Positions 24,620 to 33,461 of a DNA stretch of 42,913 bases are shown one piece after another. The position numbers and the translations under genes are program-made. Under the pieces are notes generated by a model. It searched no databases. It was not told where the DNA came from and saw nothing but the letters and a program-made list of their open reading frames with translations. Numbering within the stretch: position 1 is the stretch's first letter; every line of letters starts with the position of its first letter. This DNA is from an uncultured Lachnoclostridium sp. (GTDB lineage Bacteria; Bacillota; Clostridia; Lachnospirales; Lachnospiraceae): contig CAMKRZ010000026.1 of assembly GCA_946415315.1 (NCBI GenBank), forward strand, positions 1 to 42,913, given 5' to 3'.

Positions 24620-25648
24620 ATGAAACGATGGACTTGGAGAATCGGAATCGGGCTCTCGGCGCTCCTTTTGCTGTTTGTTGTGACAACCGTGCGGCGCGCC
24701 GGGGCGGCGACTACGCCGACACCGACACCCAGCCCGACACCGGAGCCGAACGTTTATGTGCAGGTCACGACGTCGTACGAGTCGACACATGCGGACTCCT
24801 GGACGGACGCTTTTGGCAATGAGATTCTCTTAAACGGCACCGATTGTGCCGCCGTCGTGGTTTCCTATACGGTCGGGCAGAACCGGGAGCCGGAAGCCAC
24901 GCAGCAGGAGATCAAGAGCGTTCTGGGATGGCCGGACTACGATGCGGAAACCGGCAGCGGCACGCTCAATCTCGGGCGCGGCGGCGAGATCATCCTCGAC
25001 ATGAACGTGTACCTGCACGATTCGGCGGGAATGTTCCTCTACATTTTCACGACAGGCAAGGATGAGGACAGGATGTCGGTCTCGCTCTCCGCGGACTGCC
25101 AGAAATGGTATGAGATCGAGCTGAAGAGCAAGGATTTTACGGGCCTGGACAAGTACACCAACATCCCGGCTTCCATCAAGCCCCGCTATGTCAAGATCCG
25201 TGACAGAAGCGAGTCGGGAAGCGGGGTCTGCATCGATGCCGTGCTGGCTTTCGACGCGGAGCCGATCGTGAAGGTGGTGAGCGGAAACGGTCCGAAGAAG
25301 GAATGGTATGAGAAGTTCGGCATGACGAAGAAGAGCACGACCGTTCTCTGCGTTGTTGTCGGCGGGATCCTTCTGTTGCTCTTCCTGCTTTGGCTCGTCC
25401 GGAGGATCAACATTTTCCGAAGAAAGAGGAGCCGGAAGCTTCATCTTGTCTACAGCAGAGCGCGCGACGGTGCGGTTTCGGACAATTCGGAGGAGACGCG
25501 CGGCAGCGGAACGGGAGGCACGGGGAAGAAAGCCCCAGGCAGTGCCGGCGCGACGGGAAAAGCAGGGAAGAAATCCGCGAACAGCGCAGGTGGGAAGCGC
25601 AAAGGGAAGAACCGGAACAATTTGTTCCGTGACAGAAACGGAGAGTAG
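24620..25648 (+). CDS. Secreted/membrane-anchored protein with basic cytoplasmic tail
   Basis: 342 residues. I start at the ATG at 24620, ten bases after AAAGGAG; the frame is open further upstream but without a better site. A signal peptide (LSALLLLFVVTTVRRAGA) is followed by a short TPTPTPSPTPEP linker, then an outside domain of about 190 residues rich in beta strands, with segments WTDAFGNEILLNG and DRSESGSGVCIDAVLAFDAE recalling a galactose-binding/discoidin-type sandwich. A transmembrane helix lies at about 242-265 (TTVLCVVVGGILLLLFLLW). The tail is strongly basic with Gly/Lys/Ser repeats, so the C-terminus is cytoplasmic and may touch membrane lipid or nucleic acid. No enzyme motif. It sits between the Pcp fusion and rarA, three bases before the latter. 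Confidence 0.7.
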   Translation: MKRWTWRIGIGLSALLLLFVVTTVRRAGAATTPTPTPSPTPEPNVYVQVTTSYESTHADSWTDAFGNEILLNGTDCAAVVVSYTVGQNREPEATQQEIKSVLGWPDYDAETGSGTLNLGRGGEIILDMNVYLHDSAGMFLYIFTTGKDEDRMSVSLSADCQKWYEIELKSKDFTGLDKYTNIPASIKPRYVKIRDRSESGSGVCIDAVLAFDAEPIVKVVSGNGPKKEWYEKFGMTKKSTTVLCVVVGGILLLLFLLWLVRRINIFRRKRSRKLHLVYSRARDGAVSDNSEETRGSGTGGTGKKAPGSAGATGKAGKKSANSAGGKRKGKNRNNLFRDRNGE

Positions 25649-25651
25649 TAT

Positions 25652-27016
25652 ATGCAGTCGATGCAGCAGTTATCGATATTTGACATGCAACCGGAGCGAA
25701 CGCCCCGTTCAATGCCTCTCGCAGGCCGTGTTCGTCCGAAGACGCTCGCGGAGTTTGTGGGGCAGGAGCATTTGCTCGGACCGGGCTGCATGCTCCGCAC
25801 GCTGATCGAACATGACAACATTTCCTCGATGATCTTCTGGGGCCCGCCCGGTGTCGGCAAGACGACGCTCGCAAGTATTATCGCCGGACAGACCAAATCG
25901 GAGTTCATCAATTTCAGCGCGGTTACAAGCGGCATCAAGGAGATCAAGGATGTCATGAAGCAGGCGGAGGATGCCACGCTTCGAGGGATCCGCACCGTGC
26001 TGTTTGTCGACGAGATCCATCGTTTCAACAAGGCGCAGCAGGACGCGTTCCTGCCGTACGTGGAGAAGGGGAGCATCATCCTGATCGGTGCGACCACGGA
26101 AAATCCTTCGTTCGAGGTCAACGGGGCTCTCCTGTCCCGGTGCAAGGTGTTCGTGCTGAAGCCTCTCACGGAGGACAATATCGTAGCGCTCCTTCGGCAT
26201 GCGCTGACCTCGAAGGATGGCTTCGGCGAGAATAACGTGTCGATGAGCGACGACCAGATCCGGGCGATCGCGGTGTTTGCCAACGGCGATGCGAGAACGG
26301 CCCTGAACACGCTTGAGATGGCGGTTCTGAACGGCACGATCAGCGCCGAGGGGATCACGGTGACGGATGAACAGGTGGAACAGTGCATCAGCCGCAAATC
26401 GCTGCTGTACGACAAGAACGGTGAGGAGCACTACAATCTCATCTCCGCGCTGCACAAATCGATGCGCAATTCCGACCCCGATGCCGCAGTTTACTGGGCA
26501 CTTCGGATGCTCGAGAGCGGCGATGATCCGCTGTATATCGCGCGCCGCATGGTACGGTTTGCGAGCGAGGACATCGGCCTTGCAGACTCCAATGCGCTTG
26601 CCGTGGCGATCAACGTGTACCAGGCGTGCCATTATCTCGGCGTTCCCGAGTGCAACGTGCACATCGCGCACGCAGCTACATACCTGGCGATGGCGCCGAA
26701 GTCAAACGCACTGGAAGTTGCCTGCATGGAAGTGAACGAGGATCTGCGAAGCGGTCGCGTGGAACCGGTTCCGCTCTGGATCCGCAACGCGCCGACGAAG
26801 CTGATGTCGGATCTTTCGTACGGCAAGGGATACCGCTATGCGCATAACTACGAGGGGGCACTGACGCCGATGCCGTGTCTGCCGGATGCGCTTGTGGAAC
26901 GTGAGTACTATCGGCCAAAGCAGGCGGGCGACGAGGCCGCGGTAGCCGATCGTCTTACGGAGATCAAGAAATGGAAGGCGGAACACCGGGATGAGTGGTC
27001 CGCGGAGAATGAATAG
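25652..27016 (+). CDS. rarA: Replication-associated recombination protein RarA (MgsA)
   Basis: 454 residues, normal family length. It is an AAA+ ATPase related to clamp loaders and acts at stalled replication forks. The N-terminal MQQLSIFDM resembles the clamp- or SSB-interacting tail of this family. RPKTLAEFVGQEHLL precedes Walker A GPPGVGKTT (about 64-72); Walker B is VLFVDEIHRFNK, sensor 1 IGATTENPSFE, and the Arg finger region is LLSRC. The C-terminal tetramerisation part (EHYNLISALHKSMRNSDPDAAVYW, DIGLADSNAL) is complete. The start follows the preceding stop by three bases with GGAGAG as ribosome site, so it is cotranscribed. No oddity was seen. Confidence 0.95.
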   Translation: MQSMQQLSIFDMQPERTPRSMPLAGRVRPKTLAEFVGQEHLLGPGCMLRTLIEHDNISSMIFWGPPGVGKTTLASIIAGQTKSEFINFSAVTSGIKEIKDVMKQAEDATLRGIRTVLFVDEIHRFNKAQQDAFLPYVEKGSIILIGATTENPSFEVNGALLSRCKVFVLKPLTEDNIVALLRHALTSKDGFGENNVSMSDDQIRAIAVFANGDARTALNTLEMAVLNGTISAEGITVTDEQVEQCISRKSLLYDKNGEEHYNLISALHKSMRNSDPDAAVYWALRMLESGDDPLYIARRMVRFASEDIGLADSNALAVAINVYQACHYLGVPECNVHIAHAATYLAMAPKSNALEVACMEVNEDLRSGRVEPVPLWIRNAPTKLMSDLSYGKGYRYAHNYEGALTPMPCLPDALVEREYYRPKQAGDEAAVADRLTEIKKWKAEHRDEWSAENE

Positions 27017-27060
27017 ACCGTCAACGGGGCGGAAATATCATTTTGCGATGGGAGAAAACC

Positions 27061-27321
27061 ATGGAGACACGGGTAGCAGTGATCAGTATTATCGTGGAGC
27101 AGACGGAGTCGGCGGAACGGCTCAACGCCATTTTGCACGAGTACGGACAGTACATCATCGGACGGATGGGGTTGCCGTATCGCTCGTGCGGCATCAACAT
27201 CATTTGCGTTGCGGTGGATGCCCCGCAGGACGTGATCTCCGCGCTGTCCGGCAAGATCGGCAGGCTGCCCGGTGTGACGGGGAAGACCGCGTACTCGAAC
27301 GTGATCCGGAGCGTGGAGTGA
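27061..27321 (+). CDS. TM1266-type iron-only hydrogenase system regulator
   Basis: 86 residues. The ATG at 27061 follows GGGAGA. The whole protein matches the small ACT/NikR-C-like family named after Thermotoga TM1266: RVAVISIIVEQTESAERLNAILHEY, then IIGRMGLPYR, INIICVAVD and LPGVTGKTAYS. The family usually lies with FeFe-hydrogenase maturation genes (hydE, hydF, hydG). None of those is visible in this window, so either it regulates them in trans or has another role. It has no DNA-binding domain of its own. It is 44 bases after rarA. Confidence 0.85.
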   Translation: METRVAVISIIVEQTESAERLNAILHEYGQYIIGRMGLPYRSCGINIICVAVDAPQDVISALSGKIGRLPGVTGKTAYSNVIRSVE

Positions 27322-27415
27322 GAAGGCCGTTCCGGGCGCGACACGGAAATGAAGAAGATCCCGTAACAGTTGCTGCAGGAAATGCCGTAAGCGGCATGGC
27401 AGAAAGGAGGCAGAC

Positions 27416-28414
27416 ATGATCACGATCGTGAATTACAGGGAACGTTACCAGAGTGATATCGAGGCGATGGATCAGGAGATGGCGGCGGAGATCGCGCGCC
27501 ATGCGGATGTCTGCCGGGATACGGTTTGCGTGGCGCTTTCGGACGGGAATTTCGCGGGAGCCGGGCTGATCGCGGAGACGAACCCGTGCCGTGTGAGCGA
27601 GGACGAAACGTGGCAGTACTACCGCGCGGAGTTTCGGGCGATACCGGGGATCGAGGATGAGGCGGAGGTGTCCATAACGCTCCTCGAGGAGCTTCAGTAC
27701 CGCTTCGGGCGGCTGCCCGGACGGGACGGGCGCAAGCCGGTGCTGCGGCTGTGGGTGAGCGCGGAGAACACGGCTTACACGGAGCTTTTATTTGACGAAG
27801 GATTCCGCGTCGGCAACGTGATGACCGTGATGACGCGGCCGATCGACGAGACCGACGAGTTGCTCGAGGAGGAGAAGGAGGAGCCGGAGGACAATCGGGG
27901 ACCGGCATATGAGCCGGAGCCGGAACCGCAGTTCAGCATGGGGTCCGATGAGAACTGGCGCGAGGATTCCGAGTCGGACGAGACGGAAATTCGGGAATTT
28001 TACGATTCTCCCGAGGAGTGGAGAACTTATTTTGAGGTAAACGCACGCAGTTTCGGGCAGCCGGACAGCGAGAACGAGATGCGCTACCGCCTGGGCAATC
28101 CGAACTGCCATGTGTGGGTGGCACTGCGCGATGATGCGCTTGTCGCTGCCGTTTCCGCGTGGCCGCTCGGCGACGGTGTCTACGCTACGGAAAACATTTT
28201 CTGCGACCCGAAGTATCAGCGCCGCGGGATCACCACGAGGCTTCTTTCGTATGCGCTCGGCAAACTCTACGACGAGGGGGCCGTGGCGGCGCGGCTGACG
28301 GTGTACGGGGATAATCTGCCGGCGATCCGGCTGTACCGGAAATTCGGTTACTCCGTCGCGTACCAGCTTCTGGAAATGCACTATTTCGGCAAGGAGGATC
28401 GCACGGAGGTATGA
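27416..28414 (+). CDS. Tandem GNAT acetyltransferase
   Basis: 332 residues with AAGGAGG before the ATG. Residues 1-143 form a degenerate first GNAT-like half. Residues 148-185 are an acidic linker (EEEKEEPEDN). The second half, residues 195-325, is a typical GNAT fold: VWVALRDDALVAAVSAWPL, then the acetyl-CoA loop YQRRGITTRLL and VYGDNLPAIRLYRKFGY. The lost acetyl-CoA loop in the first half suggests that only the second is active. The acceptor cannot be named. The stop overlaps the copA start by four bases (ATGA), so a link to copper handling or simple operon economy is possible. Confidence 0.82.
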   Translation: MITIVNYRERYQSDIEAMDQEMAAEIARHADVCRDTVCVALSDGNFAGAGLIAETNPCRVSEDETWQYYRAEFRAIPGIEDEAEVSITLLEELQYRFGRLPGRDGRKPVLRLWVSAENTAYTELLFDEGFRVGNVMTVMTRPIDETDELLEEEKEEPEDNRGPAYEPEPEPQFSMGSDENWREDSESDETEIREFYDSPEEWRTYFEVNARSFGQPDSENEMRYRLGNPNCHVWVALRDDALVAAVSAWPLGDGVYATENIFCDPKYQRRGITTRLLSYALGKLYDEGAVAARLTVYGDNLPAIRLYRKFGYSVAYQLLEMHYFGKEDRTEV

Positions 28415-31062
28415 GGACGTTTCAGGTCACGGGCATGAGCTGCGCAGCCTGCAGCGCCAGGGTGGAGAAGGCGGTCTCGGGAGTGCCGGGCGTGGACTCC
28501 TGTTCCGTCAATCTTCTGACCGGCGTACTGGGCGTGGAGGGCGATGCGGCCGATGAGGCGGTCGTCGAAGCGGTGGAGAAGGCCGGATACGGCTGCCGCC
28601 CGAAGCACGCGAGGACCGCGGAGAGCGGTACAGCAGGAAATCCGGGCGATGACATGACATCCGGTCTGCGGGAAGGAGCGTCTCCGGCTGAAGTCGGCGA
28701 TGCCGCCCGATCGGACGGGGAAGTGATGGAAGACCCGGGCAGGAGAGATTTCCTTGCGCTTCGGAAAATTCTGTTCATCTCCATTGGTTTTGTTCTGGTG
28801 CTCATGTATATCTCCATGGGCTATCATATGTTTTCGGCACCGCTGCCCGCTTGGCTGCGGAAACCGTCGGTCAATGCCCTGTGTCAGGCGGCGCTCGCCC
28901 TGACGGTAATGGGAATCAATTTCCGTTTCTTCCGAAACGGCGTGCGCGGCGTTCTTCACGGGGCACCCAACATGGACACGCTGGTTGCCCTCGGCTCGTT
29001 TGCCTCATTTGCCTACAGTGCGGCCCGAACCGTGCAGATTCTGGCGGGCGCGGACGGACACATGATCCTCGGCGACCTCTACTATGATTCCGCGGCAATG
29101 ATCCTGGCGCTGATCACGGTAGGCAAGACGCTCGAGGCGTACTCGAAGGGACGCACAACCGATGCGCTGAAGGGGTTGTATGATCTTGCGCCGAAGCAGG
29201 CGAAGCTGCTCCGCGGAGGGGAGACCGTGACGGTACCGATCGCGGAGGTACAGGTCGGCGACGTGTTTGTCGTGTTTCCGGGCGACGCGATCCCTACGGA
29301 CGGGATCATCCTGGAGGGGGAGAGCGCGATCGACGAATCCGCACTTACGGGCGAGAGCATCCCCGTGGACAAGAAGCCCGGCGATACGGTCGCGACGGCG
29401 ACAATGAACCGCTCCGGGCATCTCACCTGCCGCGCGACGGCAGTCGGGGAGGACAACACGCTTGCGAAGATCATCCGCATGGTGAGCGACGCGACGGCCA
29501 CGAAAGCGCCGATCGCGAAACTGGCTGACCGTGTTGCGGGTATCTTCGTGCCGGTGGTGATCGCGATCGCGGTCATCACGATCGCAATCTGGCTGCTGGT
29601 CGGACAGGAGTTCGGATATGCGCTCGCGCGGGGCGTTTCCGTTCTGGTCATCAGCTGTCCGTGTGCGCTCGGACTGGCGACGCCCGTGGCCATCATGGTC
29701 GGCAGCGGCGTCGGCGCAAAGCACGGGATCCTGTACAAAAGTGCGACGGCGCTTGAGCAGTGCGGCCGCGTGGAGATCGTAGCCCTCGACAAGACCGGAA
29801 CCATCACCGAGGGAGAGCCGAAGGTGACCGGCATAGTTCCCGCGGAGGGCGTGACCGAGGAAGAACTTCTCGCGTATGCATCCGTTGCGGAGCAGTACAG
29901 CGAGCATCCGATCGCGAAGGCGATCCTCGCCCGAAGCGCGGAGCTCGGGACAGGTGCTACATGCGCATGTGAGAGCACGGAAACACAGACTGACTGCGAG
30001 TGCGTAGCGTGCCCGGTCGAACGCGAATCGACGGGATCCTTTAGGGCGCTCTCCGGAAACGGGGTGCGCGGTCTGTATAAAGGCAAAGAACTGCTCGGCG
30101 GAAATCTCCGGCTACTCGGGGAGATCGTGCCGAAGGAAAGCTCGGAGGCGGCGGAGGCAGCTTCCCGCGAGGGCGGAACACCCGTATTTTTCGCGTATGA
30201 CGGGAAGTACATGGGGATGATCGTCGTGGCGGATACGCTGCGCAGCGACAGCACCGGCGCTGTATCACTTCTTCGGAAAATGGGGATCACCGCGGTCTGT
30301 GTGACCGGTGACCGCAGAGCGACCGCGGAGTATATCGCGGCGCGCGCGGGAATCACCGAGGTGCGCGCGGAAGTGCTGCCGGACGGCAAACAGCAGGTTA
30401 TCCGGGAATTGCAGGGTAGCGATGCCGGGCACCGGATCGTGGCCATGGTAGGCGACGGGATCAACGATGCGCCGGCGCTCACCGCGGCGGATATCGGCAT
30501 AGCGATCGGCGCCGGAACGGAGGTTGCCATCGATGCGGGCGACGTTGTGGTCATGAATCGCAGGCTCACGGACGTGTGTGCCGCGATCGACCTCGGGCGA
30601 AACACGCTGCGCATCATTCGCCAGAACCTGTGGTGGGCATTTTTCTATAACGTGATCGGCATCCCGCTCGCGGCCGGTGCGTTCGTCCGGCTGTTCGGCT
30701 GGGAACTGAATCCGATGTTCGGAGCCGCGGCAATGAGCCTTTCGAGTTTCTGCGTCGTGATGAACGCGCTGCGGCTGAACCGGTGGAAGTATCCGGCGAT
30801 CGCGGAAACCGGTGAGGAGCCGGAAAACAATACATCAAGTAGTTCGGAGGAGACAAAAATGAAGGAAGTTACGTTGCAGATCAAGGGAATGATGTGCATG
30901 CACTGTGAGGCGCGCGTGAAGAAATGTCTGGAGGAGATCCCTGGCGTTGCAGGGGCGATCGTGAGCCACGAGAAGGGCACTGCCGTGGTGACTGCGGAGG
31001 AATGCGTTTCCGAGGCTGCGATGGCTGCCGCGGTGACTGCACAGGGCTATGAGGTAGTCTGA
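28411..31062 (+). CDS. copA: Copper P1B-type ATPase CopA with C-terminal CopZ-like domain
   Basis: 883 residues. A cytosolic heavy-metal domain at the N-terminus has GMSCAAC (residues 8-14). A charged linker leads to eight membrane helices. The actuator loop has LTGES, the ion site is the CPC motif at 416-418 in SCPCALG, the phosphorylated Asp460 is in DKTGT, and the His-Pro pair is in SEHPIAK. GDGINDAPAL is the hinge. These mark a Cu(I) exporter. After the last helix, a Ser/Glu linker leads to a second metal domain, residues 817-883, with GMMCMHC. An internal GGAGGAG and ATG at 30859 could also give that domain as a free 67-residue chaperone. The nucleotide-binding domain carries an unusual insert with five Cys (518, 520, 529, 531, 534). 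Confidence 0.93.
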   Translation: MRTFQVTGMSCAACSARVEKAVSGVPGVDSCSVNLLTGVLGVEGDAADEAVVEAVEKAGYGCRPKHARTAESGTAGNPGDDMTSGLREGASPAEVGDAARSDGEVMEDPGRRDFLALRKILFISIGFVLVLMYISMGYHMFSAPLPAWLRKPSVNALCQAALALTVMGINFRFFRNGVRGVLHGAPNMDTLVALGSFASFAYSAARTVQILAGADGHMILGDLYYDSAAMILALITVGKTLEAYSKGRTTDALKGLYDLAPKQAKLLRGGETVTVPIAEVQVGDVFVVFPGDAIPTDGIILEGESAIDESALTGESIPVDKKPGDTVATATMNRSGHLTCRATAVGEDNTLAKIIRMVSDATATKAPIAKLADRVAGIFVPVVIAIAVITIAIWLLVGQEFGYALARGVSVLVISCPCALGLATPVAIMVGSGVGAKHGILYKSATALEQCGRVEIVALDKTGTITEGEPKVTGIVPAEGVTEEELLAYASVAEQYSEHPIAKAILARSAELGTGATCACESTETQTDCECVACPVERESTGSFRALSGNGVRGLYKGKELLGGNLRLLGEIVPKESSEAAEAASREGGTPVFFAYDGKYMGMIVVADTLRSDSTGAVSLLRKMGITAVCVTGDRRATAEYIAARAGITEVRAEVLPDGKQQVIRELQGSDAGHRIVAMVGDGINDAPALTAADIGIAIGAGTEVAIDAGDVVVMNRRLTDVCAAIDLGRNTLRIIRQNLWWAFFYNVIGIPLAAGAFVRLFGWELNPMFGAAAMSLSSFCVVMNALRLNRWKYPAIAETGEEPENNTSSSSEETKMKEVTLQIKGMMCMHCEARVKKCLEEIPGVAGAIVSHEKGTAVVTAEECVSEAAMAAAVTAQGYEVV
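30846..31062 (+). CDS. copZ: Possible internal start yielding free CopZ-like copper chaperone
   Basis: Inside copA, GGAGGAG (30846-30852) stands eight bases before an in-frame ATG at 30859. Translation from it would give 67 residues, the exact size of a CopZ chaperone, with the copper-binding GMMCMHC. The ribosome site encodes SSEE within the linker, which could serve both functions. The likely history is loss of a stop codon between copA and copZ. Expression of the short form is inferred only. The coordinates here include the ribosome site. Confidence 0.5.
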
Positions 31063-31176
31063 GCCGGTTGCGGGGAGCGAAAGGCCGACGAAGCTTGCGG
31101 AGCGTAAGCATACAGCCGGAACACCGAGGCTTTCGGGAAACCACAGTCAGACAGAAAAGCAAGGGAGGAACTTGCC

Positions 31177-32565
31177 ATGCCTGCTTCGGAAAATGTCCTG
31201 CAGCTGTTGATCAACCTTGACCGGAAACCGGTCGATGTGCCGGACTATGAGTGCCGGTACAGGCTTGCCGGATCGGTTTTTACGCTTTCGCTGTTCCCGG
31301 CGGGAGTCGCAGTCGACTGGGAGAACGGAGACTCCTGGTTTGAGGAAGGGAACAAGCCGAAGAAGGAGTTCTACGATGCCATCCGCAAGGCGTACCTTCT
31401 GTACGCGCTGTATTTCGGAGACGGGCTGAAGATTGAGCGATACACTGTCGTGCGGAACGGGATCCCGGAGAGCGCGATCTCGTACGGGGATGACGCTTAT
31501 TTTCCGTATATGGAGTCCGTGATCCTTCCGGGCGATCTGGTTCCCGAGGCGGGAGAGTTCAAGGCCGGGAAGATTTTCCGAAACCGCACGATCATGAATT
31601 TCATCGCGAAGAGCAAGCGGAGCGACGACCAGTCCGACACGAAGATCACGGCCTTGTTCGCGTATCTTCACAGCAAATGCAGGCGGTATGAGGTCGACCG
31701 TTTTCTGAATCTCTGGACAGCGATCAACGCGCTGTACAACGACATCAACCGCAGGCATACCAGATGGGTGGAAAAACTGGTCGACGAGATACCGGACGAT
31801 GTTCTCGAAAAACTGGATCTGCCGAGGGACCTGGTTCGGCAATTCTATACGGTCTCGGACAAGAACGACAACGAACCGAGGCGTCTGCTGATCAAACTCG
31901 TGCATGAGCGGCTGGATATTCACAGGAAAAACAAGAGCAGCAAGGAGCGCGTCCTGAAGGAGTTTTCCGGCGAGGACACGGACTTCTTTACCCCGTTCGT
32001 AACCGGGTATTCCGAGAGGAACGAAGGCCGGATGACGCCGGGGAGCAGGAGAGTGCCGCTTCTCGTGAAACGTTATTTCTATCGCGCGGTGCGCGCGGAC
32101 GCCGAGAGGCTCTCCGATGAGGCATCGGAGGACGAGCAGGAACTCTACCGCCGGCTGCGCGTGTGGGCGGACAGAACGGGCGCGTCTCTCTTCTCGTTTC
32201 TGACGTTTGAACTGCCGTATTACAAGCGAAACTATTACATTCACGGAAGCGAGGCGACGCTGCTGATCTCAAGCTGCTACAGCATCAGCTATCTCGCCTG
32301 CCTGAACTATTTCATGGAGCGTTTTCTGGAGAAGTACATACCGCAGATGTTCAATCCGCGGAAAATGGACGCGCTGATCCGCGAGTACCATCAGCTTCTG
32401 TATGAGGAGCGGAAGGGGCTGGATGACGTGTACACATCGGAAAATGAGGCGGACCCGAAGACGATGACGGCGATCGCGATCGCCAAGCTGTTGAGAAATC
32501 AGTTGAAAAAAGATTACGCGAAGGCCGAATGGATGGCGAAGGTGAAGGGTTTACTGCCGAACTAG
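31177..32565 (+). CDS. HEPN-like protein with RX4H motif
   Basis: 462 residues, soluble; the ATG at 31177 follows GGGAGGAA. No family is recognised for the N-terminal 155 residues, which look alpha/beta (FTLSLFPAGVAVDWENGDSWF). From about residue 160 the protein is helical. The segment YEVDRFLNLWTAINALYNDI is the kind of helix that opens Apea-type and related HEPN domains. Near the C-terminus KRNYYIHG holds Arg351 and His356, an RX4H of the kind that forms the RNase site of HEPN toxins and defence effectors, followed by a hydrophobic helix pair (LLISSCYSISYLACLNYF). A function in RNA cleavage is therefore plausible but unproven. It lies 114 bases after copA and 127 before the unknown gene at 32693. 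Confidence 0.62.
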   Translation: MPASENVLQLLINLDRKPVDVPDYECRYRLAGSVFTLSLFPAGVAVDWENGDSWFEEGNKPKKEFYDAIRKAYLLYALYFGDGLKIERYTVVRNGIPESAISYGDDAYFPYMESVILPGDLVPEAGEFKAGKIFRNRTIMNFIAKSKRSDDQSDTKITALFAYLHSKCRRYEVDRFLNLWTAINALYNDINRRHTRWVEKLVDEIPDDVLEKLDLPRDLVRQFYTVSDKNDNEPRRLLIKLVHERLDIHRKNKSSKERVLKEFSGEDTDFFTPFVTGYSERNEGRMTPGSRRVPLLVKRYFYRAVRADAERLSDEASEDEQELYRRLRVWADRTGASLFSFLTFELPYYKRNYYIHGSEATLLISSCYSISYLACLNYFMERFLEKYIPQMFNPRKMDALIREYHQLLYEERKGLDDVYTSENEADPKTMTAIAIAKLLRNQLKKDYAKAEWMAKVKGLLPN

Positions 32566-32588
32566 AGCGGTTGCAGTGAAGTATTTTG

Positions 32589-32617
32589 TTGCATTTGCCC
32601 CGGTAAAATAATATAAT
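32589..32617 (+). promoter_or_regulatory. Promoter of the gene at 32693
   Basis: TTGCAT at 32589-32594, a 17-base spacer, and a perfect TATAAT at 32612-32617. The leader is about 70 bases. Confidence 0.6.
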
Positions 32618-32692
32618 GGTTTCAGGGTCGGAACGCCCCGGAAATCCGCGGCGCCGAGACCGAAAACGGAACATGAGAACGGAGGGTTTGCC

Positions 32693-33205
32693 ATGTTAGA
32701 GAGTATTTTGAAGCGCCTGCTCCGCAGAAAAGTGGAACAGAAGGTAGAGAAGGTCGTAGACGAAGCACTGGACTCGGCGTTAAACAGCAATAAAGCGGCT
32801 CAGCCGACCGCGGGTGCCACACAGCCGGCAAGCCCGGTTGCCGCAGCGGACTACAGCGCAAACGCCGGTGCGGAGAACGAGTGGGATATCGAGTACAATC
32901 ACGATGTCAACTATTTCCGCCAGATCATCCAGGCGAATTTCCCGGAGTATGCGCTCGAGGAAAATGTTCCTTTTGCTCAGCTGGTGCCCGGTGTGAGATA
33001 TCAGTATCCGCCGTACACGTTTGTGATGCGCAAGAACGGCCAGATCGCGCTGGTCATTTCGCTTCAGAGCAAGTATTCCTACAAGAAGGGCCTGCACACC
33101 ATGTGCGAATGGAAGGCTCAGCTGCGTCATATCAATTTCTTTATTGAGTATCCGGATCGCCCTGAGTACGTGATCAACCGGATTCGTCAGTATCTTGCTT
33201 TTTAA
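32693..33205 (+). CDS. Unknown 170-residue protein
   Basis: I do not recognise this protein. The ATG at 32693 follows GGAGGG. The first 35 residues are a charged amphipathic helix (LKRLLRRKVEQKVEKVVDEA), followed by an Ala/Pro/Gln linker to residue 65. The rest is an alpha/beta domain of about 105 residues: a helix (NYFRQIIQANFPEYAL), then YTFVMRKNGQIALVISLQSK, which resembles the core beta hairpin of PD-(D/E)xK nucleases but lacks the acidic residues, and then CEWKAQLRHINFFIEYP and a final helix. If related to nucleases it would be inactive. The N-terminal helix suggests oligomerisation or membrane-surface binding. It has its own promoter and lies 256 bases before the reverse transcriptase gene, separated by a structured region. 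Confidence 0.6.
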   Translation: MLESILKRLLRRKVEQKVEKVVDEALDSALNSNKAAQPTAGATQPASPVAAADYSANAGAENEWDIEYNHDVNYFRQIIQANFPEYALEENVPFAQLVPGVRYQYPPYTFVMRKNGQIALVISLQSKYSYKKGLHTMCEWKAQLRHINFFIEYPDRPEYVINRIRQYLAF

Positions 33206-33224
33206 GCGGTAAATCGAGAAGAAC

Positions 33225-33398
33225 GCAAGTTTCTTGCACCTGCAGCGGGCGCAGCATGGTCCTTGTGGTACTGTGCAGGTAGTCGGCCATGTATCGTTCG
33301 GTAAGATTGGAAATTTTCCAATCTTTAAGGTTTTCTTCTCTTTACAATTGGCTCACCGGAAGCGCTGTTTTTCGCGTGAAAACAAAGGCTTCCCGGTG
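33225..33398 (+). ncRNA. Structured region upstream of the reverse transcriptase
   Basis: In the 256-base gap before the reverse transcriptase I find four stems in series: GCAAG/CTTGC (33225-33237); ACCTGCA/TGCAGGT (33238-33280, 29-base loop); AAGATTGGAAA and its perfect complement around one T (33303-33325); and a long imperfect hairpin with CACCGGAAGC (33354-33363) pairing to GCTTCCCGGTG (33388-33398, one bulge), with an inner stem TGTTTT/AAAACA (33366-33371 and 33379-33384). The third, with the T-rich bases after it, may be a terminator or a palindromic operator. Whether this is a separate RNA, the 5' UTR of the enzyme, or a template is unknown. It contains no good open frame. Confidence 0.45.
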
Positions 33399-33461
33399 GG
33401 CGAGTTTGTTTGTGCGGATGTGTTTTGCAAGTGTGGGAAAATGTGATCGGAGGCGTGCGGC

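Noticed and set aside
22566-24686. Minus-strand open frame of 706 codons opposite the Pcp fusion
   Set aside because: Long only because the sense strand is GC-rich and acidic; the product is Arg/His-rich without domains, while the sense frame has an intact catalytic triad and ribosome site.
31088-31112. Terminator after copA (GCTTGCG/CGTAAGC at 31093-31109)
   Set aside because: A seven-pair hairpin is present but no T run follows; not enough to call.
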